Below the pieces are notes generated by a model, which worked only from the letters and a program-made list of their open reading frames with translations, was not told the origin of the DNA and ran no database searches. 64,000 bases of DNA, taken from NCBI RefSeq assembly GCF_030867145.1, contig NC_134454.1:70662308-70726307 (forward strand), given 5' to 3'. Of this stretch, positions 49,101 through 61,100 are shown one piece after another. The stretch's first letter is position 1. Each line of letters opens with the position of its first letter. The position numbers and the translations under genes are program-made. This DNA comes from Opisthocomus hoazin. Lineage: Eukaryota > Chordata > Aves > Opisthocomiformes > Opisthocomidae.

Positions 49101-52100
49101 CTGCAAAGGAAGACAAAGGTGTGTTGGGAATGGTTCAGTACAAGCTGGAGGTGTACCACAAATTTCCAGTATCAGTTCTTGTTTTTCTAGGTTTTAGTGC
49201 ATTGCAGTGCTGAGTCCCCAAACTCTGATAGTGGGAAAGGCGGGTGGACTACCTCACTGACCAAGCTGACTTTAAAGGATCTGTATTTGTTTTAGTAAAT
49301 GGCGTTGAATGCTATTTTGCCATACTGTCATGTCTAAAATTTTGATTTTTAGGGTTTTTTTTAAATCGTAGAGCTAGTTACTGTTTCCATTGTCACCCTC
49401 TCATCTTTTTAAACTATTTTCGTTGTAAACCTTCAAACTGTTACATTTTTTTCTAATAGCCAAATTTTAGTGAAAGTTGTTAAATTATTGGGTGATCAAA
49501 GATGGCAAACAAAGTACTGTAATTTCCTGCTGGATACTTCTGTGGGAAAAGCAGGAATTTGTCATGTGTCAGTAACAGTATTTCTGCAGAACACTTTAGA
49601 AAATACTACTTTCTAGTAAAAATATGTTTGAAGAAAAGGTTAAAACATTCTTGGCTAGCAAAGGAATGTAAAATAAATTTTAGGAGACTTAAAGTGTGTC
49701 TTTCTGCTGTCGTAGTGAAAAAGAAAGAACCGCTAGATGTAAGAAATTTTGATTATAGTGCTCGAAGCTGGACTGGTAAATCTCCAAAACAATTTTTGAT
49801 TGACTGGTGCAGGAAGAATTTTCCCAAGAGCCCAAATCCTGCTTTTGAAAAAGTTCCAGTTGGTAAATACTGGAAATGTAGGTATGTATTTCCTATAAAC
49901 TTTACATTTTCCTTTTGATTCATTTGAAAATAAAAATGCTGGCTACTCCTGTCTTGTCACGTTGATCCAGATTTATAAGACTATAGTGCGTTTAACCCAA
50001 ACTCTCTTTTTTTAGTCCACCAGGGAGCTTTTTCACTCTGAATAGCTCTGCAAAAGTAATGATTAGACTGGACTCTACTGCAAAAATTAGTGAATGACCT
50101 CGTAAAGAAGAGATTAGTTTTTAATTCTGTACTGCTGAGTGAAAACTTCTGAAGCAAACCTGTGAGATAAATTCGGACAATTAACATCTGGTATTCTCAT
50201 TCAAAGTAATACATTAAGTCATAGGTTTTAAGCGTATGAATACCAAAAACCCTTTGGGGGTTGTTTTAAAATAAACTGGAAGTTAGAAATTTGTGAGAAA
50301 GCTACCATAAGTTTGTAACCAAATCAGTACAGTATCAGTGATTTTGAAATTTCTTCTAGAAAACAAGTCTGTAACAATAGTATAAGGTAGAATATTATCA
50401 CATACAAATAAAGCAGACACGGCATTGCATATCAGTAGTGCGTCGTGGAGGAATCAAGTAACAGAACCTATTGTCTTGCTCAAGTTGAAAGCTGCTAAAA
50501 TACTGTCCCCCTAAGAGCATGAGAAATTTGACTGCTGGTCTGACTGACATATATCTGTTAAGCAGATGTTTGCAGCTCAGTAGGTCATTAACTGTCATTT
50601 CAATCTATGCTAAGTAGTTACAAGCACACAAACAAATACTTAGTTCTTCCAAAGCAGCTAACCTTAATGGTAATCTGGATGTGTATAAATGTTTCTGCTG
50701 TGAAGAAAATTTAAACATTTGTTAAGACGGAAAAAAAATCACAAATTCACTACTGGAATCTGCTGCTGAAATTTTCCTGCTATTCAATCAAAGTTTATGG
50801 TTTGTTTCTGTCTATGATGTATTATAGAGTAACACTAACTGTATTTAGCTTAGTTTCTCTATAAGAATTTCACTCATGTTGTTATAAACAAACATGAGTG
50901 AAATTCTTAGAGCTAACTCATGTTGTTGGTTATAAATAGTACACCTGTTAAGGTTTTTGTTTATGTAGGTAACAAAATTAAAAGAAATGCCTGTGTGAAT
51001 TTGTCTTTAAGGGTCAGGATTACAAAATCATCAGAAGACGTAATGGCAATGTGTCCTACAATCGTAACAGAAGATAGTATGCAAGCACAACATCTAGCTG
51101 CTACTTTGGCGCTCTATCATTTAACCAAAGGACAAGTAAGATTTTCACCAATATTATTGTTCTTAGCCTGGAATCTGCCTCTGCATTACTTTATCATAAT
51201 AGTTGTAGTTAAATTTATATAAATAGTTAATGAAGTGTTTCCCATTAAATTATATATTTATTTGTTTTTATTTACAGTCATGCATATGTGTTACAGCATA
51301 CAGGGAAGGAACTTTTTGATAGTAAAACTGTTCTTTCAGTGTTGTGAAGAACACAAGGTGGTTGAAAATAAAAAGTGTATTGTTGATGTTTATGTTACTG
51401 TTTTTGTACTTTCTGTATTTAGAAATCACTCCCTATTTCATATGTTGTCATATCTTTTGTCACTCAAGTTCATTTACACATAAAATGTTAGTGATACTAC
51501 TAAGTAGTACATAAAGTAACTTTTTTCTGCTTTTTCCACCTGAAGTCAGTTCATCAGTTACTGCCTCCTACTTACCGTGATGTCTGGCTAGAATGGAGGG
51601 ATATTGAAAAGAAAAAGGAAGAAGAAAACAAGATAGAAACCAACAAACCTCGTGATAACTTTATTGCTAGATTATTAAACAAACTCAAACAACAACAGCA
51701 GCTACAGTCTGAAAACCAACCAAAAGTATCTGAGGGTCCTGAAGATTCCTGGGAAAACTTAGTTTCTGATGAGGACCTGAGCAGTCTCTGTCCTGAGATC
51801 TCAGACACAGATAATTTGGAACCATCAAGGGTTTTGTTCAAAAAGCTGCAAAGTTCCTCCAGATACCAGAGGCTTCTGAAAGAGAGACAGGAATTACCTG
51901 TGTTTAAGCACAGATACTCAATTGTAGAAACTCTTAAAAAACATCGAGTAGTTGTTGTGGCTGGTGAAACAGGCAGTGGGAAGAGTACCCAGGTGCCCCA
52001 TTTCTTGTTAGAAGACTTGTTGCTGGATGAAGGGTCGAATAAATGCAATATTGTGTGCACACAACCCCGAAGAATCTCAGCAGTGAGTCTGGCAACCCGG

Positions 52101-55100
52101 GTTTGTGAAGAGCTAGGCTGTGAATCGGGACCGGGAGGAAAAGTAAGATATGTCTGAATTTCTTTTTCTAGTCTTGATCAAATACAGGGGGCTGGATTGT
52201 TACTACAAACTGAAAACATTATTTCTCACACAACCAAATAGTTAGGTGTTATTTTCTCTTGAAAAGGCCTTCTTACTATGTCAGCTCTTTTTTCCCAAGT
52301 TGTCACCTATGAACCACTGGGTGTCCATATATGACTTCTAAAATCCTTAGAGGGTGATTAAGAGCAAGAGTGTTTCGTAGCAGGGATGGTCAAACATTGG
52401 AGCAGGTTGCCCAGAGACTGTGGCATCCCTGTCATTAAGGATGGAGAAGACTCCTCCAAATAAGGAACTGAGCAATCCAGTCCAACCTTGGGTGAGGCCC
52501 TGCTATGAGAGAGGCCCCTTCCAACATAAGGTATTTTATTTGAAGTAAACCAAGGTCCTGTATGTTTTGTGGTAATCTATTTGTGCAAAAATATTTTTGT
52601 TTGAGGACTGCAGAAGCCTAAAAAGAACACAGGGTTTACAAGCTCTTTGCTACTCTGGAGAAACTTAGTTGTGGAGTTCAGTGTATTTTCCCCTGCTTAA
52701 CAAAGGAAAGTGTGTGTATGAATAAACAGTGTGGTAGTCATTCACTATACTGTTTAGTTAGCAACTTCTGCAGTGTCTGAACGTAACAGTGCTTGAATTT
52801 CACATAATTTTTAATATCTCTAGCTGGTATACTGTTTTAATTTACTCCTGCATTGTTAATATCTTTTCTTAAAGAATTCCCTATGTGGATATCAAATTCG
52901 CATGGAATCAAGAACAGGAGAAGCCACCAGACTACTGTACTGTACCACAGGTGTCCTGCTTCGGAAGCTTCAAGAAGATGGTCGTCTTTCAAGTGTATCT
53001 CATGTTATTGTAGATGAGGTTATCAGCTCTTACTATTCTGTAGAACCTATAGTTATTCTGGGCCTTGACTTGTACTAAAGCCTTACTGTAGGTACGTTTT
53101 TGTAATTCTAGGTACATGAAAGAAGTGTCCAGTCTGATTTCTTGCTAGTTATTCTGAAGGAGATCTTGCACAAGCGTTCAGACCTGCATCTTATTTTAAT
53201 GAGTGCTACTGTAGACAGTGAGAAGTTTTCCAGCTATTTCTCCCACTGTCCCATTTTAAGGATCTCAGGAAGGAGTTACCCTGTTGAGGTAGGTGAAAGT
53301 TTGTTGGTTATGCAAGATGCTTTGTATGCATGTATACAGTGTTTGCCTGGTTAGTGTCTGTAAGATACACACCTATATCTCTTCTTTCTTACCAGAAATA
53401 TGTATGTTAAACATGTGTTTCAAGGACTTGTAACCCTTTTCCTTATTGAAAATATAAAATGGCTTTAGTGCCTTGAATTACAGTGTTTTACTATTTTTCT
53501 GATGGATTTATTATTGATTGAATCAGTCCATCAATGACACTTTGATTTTTTTTATTTTTTTTTTTCTGTATTCAACCTAGGTAGAAAGGAAAGGATTAAA
53601 TAATTCCCACCACCCTATGCAACTTTTGTTGTTACAATCCTATGTGTGTTTCTTATGCACATTATATGGGCTGTGGTAAAGGTAATGTTAGTGGTCATGT
53701 GGAGAGGCCCATTAAGAAACTTGTAGCAGCTCTAAGCTTAGGTTTTCAAAAATCCTAAGAAGGATTAAACTGAAATTTTCAGGATCATAGAATGGTAAGG
53801 GTTGGAAGGAACCGTAAAGATCATCTGGTTCCAAGGGCATGCCCTGTTCATCTTTGTCTGTAAGCTGTAAAAAAAAAAATGAAAAAGGTGCCAATCAGTT
53901 TTTGACATGCCTTGTGTTTCTTCTGTGAATTTTCACTAAAGATTTTCCACGTTGAAGATGTAATTGAAGCAACTGGCTATGTTCTGGAGAAGGACTCAGA
54001 ATATTGTCAGAAGTTCTTGGAGGAGGAGGAGGAAGTAACAATAAATGTTACTAGCAAAGGAGGAGGCACTACAAAGTATCAGGTAAAATAAGAATTTCTA
54101 GTTTTGGCATGGAAATTTTGATTATTGTTTATTTTATCATTTTAGTTCCTCTTATTAAATGTGACTGGACTGTATAATGTCAAATACTCTTTCAGTTGAT
54201 AAGACAGACAATGGCACTCCTACAGTGGAAACCAAATAATTATTAATGCTGCACCTGTTTGTCTCTCCAAGTGCCTTATAGCTGCTTTGATTTTGCTGTA
54301 TTTGACAGTGAGTTCTCTTGTACAGATTCCCAGCTCTAGATCTATAAGCAGCAGCAGGGGAAAGCATTTAAGTTTGGTGTTTTGATTTTTTTTCTGCCAA
54401 AGAATTCTCCGAAGTAGTGAACCTCTAAGAACAGGAGAGGCAAGGCCATATCCTTCTTAGCTGGAAAAACTCGCAAGATCCTCTAACTTGGTGATACCTG
54501 TAAATGTAAAATTTCCACTTACCAGAGTGATTGTAGTTAAACTAAAGTAGATCCTTGCTGTTTTGAGAAGACAGGAAAGCTCTAAGATAAAGAGGCTCCT
54601 AAAGAACACTACTTAGACAAACTTGACTTGCTGTTTTGAGAAGACAGGAAAGTTCTAAGATAAAGAGGCTCCTAAATAATTCTACCCAGACAGTTTGGCC
54701 TTGGGAGGGCAGATGCACCAAGCTACAGAGATAAAGAGGCACTGAGAGGGCAACAACACCAGACCAAAACAACCTGGAATGACACAGTATACTGATCTTA
54801 GAAATGAGTCCACGCAGAAACAAAGGTCGACCAGCAGACACTGTGATGAGGAGTATAAGCCTTCATCTTAGGACCCTAAAGACCACCCGAGGATGCTAAC
54901 AGACAGGCATGAAAGACATTAACATATATGCTGGTTAGTTCTTGGAAAAATCATTAATATGCTAAGCATTTCTCAGAAATACAATGAATATGTATACTGT
55001 GATTATATTTAACCTGAAATGACAGGGTGTTTGGCGCGCACGTTTGGAGGAGAGATCCCCCTTGCGCCCTGCGCCGCAATAAAGAATACCTGCTTAATAG

Positions 55101-58100
55101 CCCTCTGACTATTGAGTCTTCAACTCTGGCTTTTCACGGCATCATTGACATGCCAGATAAGATTATTTACATGAGGTTATTGCATAGAGCTTTTTGGTTT
55201 AACAGACTCTGGTTAATCCTGTAGGTACTCTGCAGTAACAGCTGTATGTGCTTTTGGATCAAAATTATTGAAGGGAAGAGTATATGAATGCCGTCTGACT
55301 TAGGCAACTTAGGCTGTTCATCTAGACTGTATATATTTTGGGTAGATACTTGTCTGCTCTGACTTGCTCGCTCAAAATCTCTGCAGGACCACTTAGCTTG
55401 GTGTGATCAAACACAGATGGATATGTTGAAAAACATGCTGTCATGCTCTGCTGACTGTTTTTCTTGGAGTGGTAGTTATCCCATACATCACAATAGCATC
55501 CTTTTAGTTGAAGCCCAAGTGCTTTCCTGAGTGCTCCTCCATCTTTGTGGTTTATTTGTGTTGAGCCTTTGGTACAGAAGGATATGTGGTGGCCAGCTTC
55601 TTGAAGTGCATTGATTAACAATGAAATAATTTACAGTAGTGCCAGTTAACATAGAAGCCTTATGTGAAGTATGTATCTGTAAGATATTTGTAAACAATTT
55701 AATTGTTTGTAGGTTCTGCTAACTCTCCCGTACTCCTTTTTCCTCCTGCTTCAAAACACTGCAGGAGTTGCCACCTAACTCACTCTTAACTTTCATTGCA
55801 ATCATTAGTTGAGAAGGGTGAGGTGAGGGAGAGAAGAAACCAGTCTCCTCTTTCTCATACCCCAAAATAGGAGTTTTGAAAGAGGAGCAGCCATCCTGTT
55901 ATCTCATTTTGAATTGATACCAACTGGATGCCAGATACAGACCTGGGAACAGTTTTCATTTGTAAAACAGACTGTCTATTACTGCTTGCACAGACTTTAA
56001 TTTTTACTTTTTTTTTTTTTTTTTGTAATCTGGGCTGTTATTTAACAGTAGCAGGTGCCTATGCATGGCTTATGTAGGTGGCTGTGATTTAATCTGACTC
56101 ACTGAGTTTGGTGAGAAGTTAGTCAATTAAATGTCTCTTATCTCAATCTCTGTTTTAAGAAACCTAATTAAAGTGAATAATAAATTGACCTTCTGCTCTC
56201 TTACCATCTTCTAAAACACTGAAAAGATGGGGTTTTATCTGCTCTTCTCTTTTAGGAGTATGTCCCAGTCCAGTCTGGATCTGGTATTGATTTGGCTCCT
56301 TACTATGCAAAGTATAGCAGTCGTACACAGCAGGCTGTCTACTATATGAATCCTTACAAGATCAACCTTGAACTTATTTTGGAGTTGCTTGCATACTTAG
56401 GTACAGTCTACTTCTTAAGAAGTTTATATTCTTGGGGCTGTCCTTTGGACTTATTTTCTAGTGCTTTCTGCTGATAATGAAGTACTTGACTTCATTCTTA
56501 TATGAAACATCCTAAAAAGTATTTACTGCAGAGCCCAGAATTAGTTCCTGTTCTGAAGTGAAACTGTTTGCAAATGCATGTTTGTTTTAACTGCGTGCCT
56601 GTGCTGTAACTTTCCAGATAGAAGTCCCCAGTTCAAGAACATCGAGGGTGCTGTGCTGATCTTTTTACCAGGCCTTGCCCATATCCAGCAGCTGTATGAT
56701 CTCATTTCAACTGACAGAAGATTTAACTTGCGTGACAGGTAATGCGGATATTTTCTATAAAGTTAAATAGTTTAACTTAATGAATGTGTGTGTTTGGATT
56801 TTAAGGTCTGCTATTCTTGAAAAGAGAAAATGAGTTATACCTGTAAGCTGTTTATGCTACAAATGCACTTTAATTATGTGTAAATGATACAAGTAAAAAT
56901 GACAGGTGCTTAGGGATGGTACAGTGGTAACTTCTTATTTTTATTTTGTTTTTCAACAGATTAAGCACAAAGCACTTGACTACTTGTTTTCCACTTCTTA
57001 GGGTATGGAAGCTGCCATATCTGAGATGCAGCTTTCTGTGGCTTACTGTTTACATGGAAATGACTACTTCCTGAGCAGAGATCTAGAGACAGTAATCTCC
57101 CAAGAGAAATGGCATGGGGTTGTAGTGACATGTAGTTTTGGAATTTATTTTGTGGCTAACTATAAGTTAGCAACACGATGGCATAAAAAAAATATTTGCA
57201 GTCAAATTCTAAAGATTCACAGATGGACTGACATGTCAAGGTCTAGAAGAGAAGGAAAGAACAAATCTCTGTGGCTGTCTCATATCTAAAGGCCTTTATT
57301 ACTCAGGCTGAAAGTTGCATATGTTTGTAGTTCTGTGCAAAATTTCAGTAACAGTCCTCATCTCGGAAGTACAATGTGAAGAACTCAGGTTCATGGACAC
57401 CTAGTTCCCTTTTCTGATGGGCTTTTGATGTAAATTAACCTAGAGTTCTGCAGTAGTATTTTTCCTGCATTATTACCAAAGAAAAGAACAGCTCTATAAA
57501 CTAATGGTGTTACCCTTTCTTGATACTGTAATAAAACACTGAAGTAGACTTTCATACCTAATCACAGAAAGTTTTTACTCTTTCAAGTGTTAGTTCTGAT
57601 TGCTTTCTCCAAAATGTTGTCATCGTTCTGGTCTCATTTTTTTAACTGCATCTTCGTTTGATAAATGTATATATTGATTAGTGTAATTTCTTGTTCTAGA
57701 CACAGGTTAATAGCCTTGCATTCTGTTCTTTCAACTCAAGATCAAGCAGCGGCATTTACAATACCTCCTCTTGGTATTAGAAAGGTATGATATATTTAGA
57801 AAGGCAAAGTTCACCACTGAAAGGAGAAGTTTTCTGGGGTTGCAACTCTGAATTGTTTTAAAATCAAATCATACAGAAATGCATAGCAACCAGTTGTTCT
57901 TGGACTCTTCTCACTGCAACGAAGTAATTCTTCTAATTTGGTGCTCTGTAACAGTTAGAAGCTAGCATGCTGTGAAAGCCTTGACAGTAATCAGACAAAT
58001 TTTTAAACCTGCTATTTTTCTAAGAGCTTTTTTAATTGTTGCTTCCCTGTATTTTAGGTATTGTTAACTGTAAGTGACTATAGCAACTATGTATTTTATC

Positions 58101-61100
58101 TCAGAAAATAGTATTTTACTTACTGCCAAACTGTTTAATTAAAAGTTGTCCAATTTTGGCCAGTACTAGCTAGTAATTTCGATGGATTATAAAACAGAAA
58201 GTGCATGCGAAATTCTCGCCTAACTTGATTCCTCAGTTATTGGGGAAGGCTAAACGATTTTCCAAGTTCTGTAGCTTTTAATGCTTTGTCAGATTATTTA
58301 AAGAAACATTTCTGCGTAAGAAACTTTAACCAAACTTATAGTGTTGATTAGAAGGATGAAAACTGTTAGAGAGACACTCCATAATTGTTTTATTCATGTT
58401 ATGTTACTACTTTTCAGATTGTTTTGGCAACCAATATAGCAGAGACAGGTATTACAATACCAGATGTTGTCTTTGTAATTGATACTGGGAGAACAAAAGA
58501 AAATAGGTGAGAGTTTGATTTTCATCAATCACACTGTGGTTACTGTAAATATTTGGAGGTTAGTACTACAAGAATCTTATAACATCCTTAGTAAACTACA
58601 GTTCTGGACAAAAAAGTGCTGAGCTCATTGAACAGCTTGTAGTTTAGGGACAAGTTTGGGATGAATCTTTGGATTTTCAAATGGTGTGAACAAGGGGGAG
58701 TTCTTCACAGACGTGGAGAATCATGAGTAAGTACTGGTTTGAAACTAAAGTAGGTCCTTTTTATACTATCTCAGTTTTTAGAAGGCAGCTTTTGTCTGTT
58801 TTAAATGTAAAAAGCCCTACAGAGTGTTAGAACAATTCTGAATTGCCAGGGAGATGAAGTAATACAATAGCTCTTTAATTTTCTGGTTTTTACACTTTCA
58901 TTAGTGAGTTGCATCCAAGGTTCAATGATGTACAGTTTCCCCCAGTATGCTTAGTTTTCAAAAGCAAATTCAGTATTTTCAAATAAGTACTGTTTAGGTG
59001 TATTATCAATATGCTGGTATTTAAGTGTACATTAAAATTTTAATTCTGAAATCTGAATGGGCACTTGCTTTACAATTTTTAAGGTATCATGAAAGTAGTC
59101 AGATGAGTTCCCTGGAGGAGACCTTTGTTAGTAAAGCTAGTGCTCTGCAGCGACAAGGAAGAGCTGGGCGTGTTAGGGATGGATTCTGCTTCCGAATGTA
59201 CACAAGAGACAGGTACTGTAAACTTAATTAGCAAGATTTTGTAAATCACATAAATATTTTTGGGTTTTTTTTCTGTGCGAAAACAAGAAGTCTTGTTGAA
59301 ATTAACTTTAGTTACTGCAAGCTGGAAAAAATCACAGAATTTGAAAATCATCTGAATTAAGTGCTATAACAGTCTCTTTGTTTCACCATTTTTTAAAAAA
59401 GTTAATTTTATTCTTAATATCTCTGTAATGTGTTTCGGAAAAAAAAATTCATAACTAAAGTACAGCACCAAGGAGTTGTGGCAGATCAGTTTTTAACAAC
59501 ATCTGCTGCCCTGCATTGAATGTACACAAACTGTACCTCCTGAACTTTGAATTTTTTATCAGACAAATCTTTAGGTTTCTGAAGTGGTATCTCTATGGGT
59601 AAGCAATGGGGAAAATGCCAAATTATACAGCACTGCAGAATTAGTTTGTGTTACTGCAATAGAATGACATTTTTTCTGCTTGCCTGAAAGTCTGAAGCAA
59701 CTTTCAGCTGGGAAACAGTTAAGGTAAAAGTATTTCGAAGTAACGAATGAAGCGTGCATTTTAGGCACATGCAAGACTGTCACTTTGAGAGCTGTGCATT
59801 TCAAGAATCTGTTTTGAAAATGGCGGTCTTACTGCCTTTCCCTCTCTTTCACTGAAACTCTTGCTTTCCAAGCTACCACACATGCCTTAATTCAAAGTAT
59901 GAGCACTTTACCCATGTATTAAAATGTGTGCCACTCCTCTACCCTTGCCCCCGCAAAGAATATCTGCAAAGAATGAGCGTGTGAAACTGGAGTTTAGAAG
60001 TTGAGTTAAAAGATTAAATTGAATATCTGTGATTACGTGTTTTTATGATGTTGCAGGTTTGAAAGTTTCATGGAATATTCTGTTCCAGAAATATTGCGTG
60101 TGCCTTTGGAGGAATTATGCCTTCATATTATGGTATGGTTTTGGTTTTGGAATTACTGACCTTGTTAGCTAAACAGGTTTGTGAGGACAACCCTAATCCA
60201 GTGTAGTTAGTGGGGCTTCTCCCTCCAGGGTAAGCGGGAACCCAGTACCTGTGTGTTGGAAAATCCAGAGCATGCTGCTGAGTGAGAATAGCATACTATA
60301 CTATTCCAGTTTTCCTCAGAGTGATGATTCAAACTTAATTAAATAGCCTTCTAACTGATCTCTGCCTAAAGAAGCAATTCCATTCCCCCTCTCCTCATCC
60401 TGAGTGAGTAGGATATGCATGGGAAAACTAACAGCCTGGCAAATTAGTGCCAGGTTGAACTGCATCTCATCAGGTTTGAGAGTCTCCTGGTCATCTGTGA
60501 CTATTGATAACACGCTTCTCTGATCAGTGGTCATGCCGTACAAAGTCCTTCTGAACAATGAAGTTTTGTTAACCTAATGTGGGGTGTGTCTGCGTTCTGG
60601 GAACCAAGAATCTGGTTTAGAGGGGAGGGAGGGTCGGCTTTTGCTTGCAAGAACAGCTTTCTAGTTTTCTCTGTAGCTACTATAAAAGTTTGTTATAATA
60701 AATTCTTCTATTGAAATACATGCCCATTCACTCCACAGAAGTGCAGTCTTGGCTCTCCTGAAGATTTCCTTTCCAGAGCATTAGATCCACCACAGCAGCA
60801 AGTAATTGGTAATGCAATGAACCTGTTGAGGAAGATTGGGGCTTGTCTGTTAAATGAGCCCAGGCTGACTCCATTGGGCCAGCACCTCGCAGCCCTTCCT
60901 GTCAATGTAAAGATTGGCAAAATGCTTATATTTGGTGCTATATTTGGCTGCTTGGATCCCGTGGTGAGTAAGGAAAAAAAAAAAGAGAAAACCTTATGTC
61001 TAAATTAAAAAAAAAATGTAGAAATGGTTAACTCCTTACAATTAATCTGATTCCTTGCAACATGGTACTTTTGAAAGGATGATACAAGAAGTTATGTTGT

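Larger units (their letters stand above)
46091..49715 (+). other. DHX29: DHX29 introns 3 to 8
   Basis: Introns 46091-46643, 46774-47160, 47304-47924, 48051-48501, 48629-48956 and 49119-49715. All are short, T-rich and free of repeats that I recognise. Confidence 0.75.
54530..55141 (+). mobile_element. Solo LTR of an endogenous retrovirus (ERVL-like, bird)
   Basis: The right end is diagnostic: a GC-rich segment (gagagatccccc then cgccctgcgccgc), AATAAA at 55078-55083, then 'gaatacctgcttaatag', ending near 55141 in CA. This is the R-U5 layout of bird ERVL-type LTRs. The left part contains a 73-bp tandem duplication. No internal retroviral coding sequence is present on either side, so it is a solo LTR, in the same orientation as DHX29. 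The left boundary is approximate and no target duplication was identified. Confidence 0.75.
54083..56255 (+). other. DHX29: DHX29 intron 14
   Basis: A 2.2-kb intron holding the solo LTR (about 54530-55141) and a 20-base T run near 56.0 kb. The 55.2-55.7 kb part has no recognisable origin. Confidence 0.75.
56739..60738 (+). other. DHX29: DHX29 introns 16 to 20
   Basis: Introns 56739-57699, 57785-58417, 58507-59083, 59213-60056 and 60133-60738. T-rich ordinary sequence. The slightly GC-richer part at 60.2-60.6 kb matches nothing I know. Confidence 0.7.

Noticed and set aside
50862..50909. The hairpin as a microRNA gene
   Set aside because: A 19-bp stem is much shorter than the roughly 33-bp stem of a pri-miRNA and has no flanking extension.
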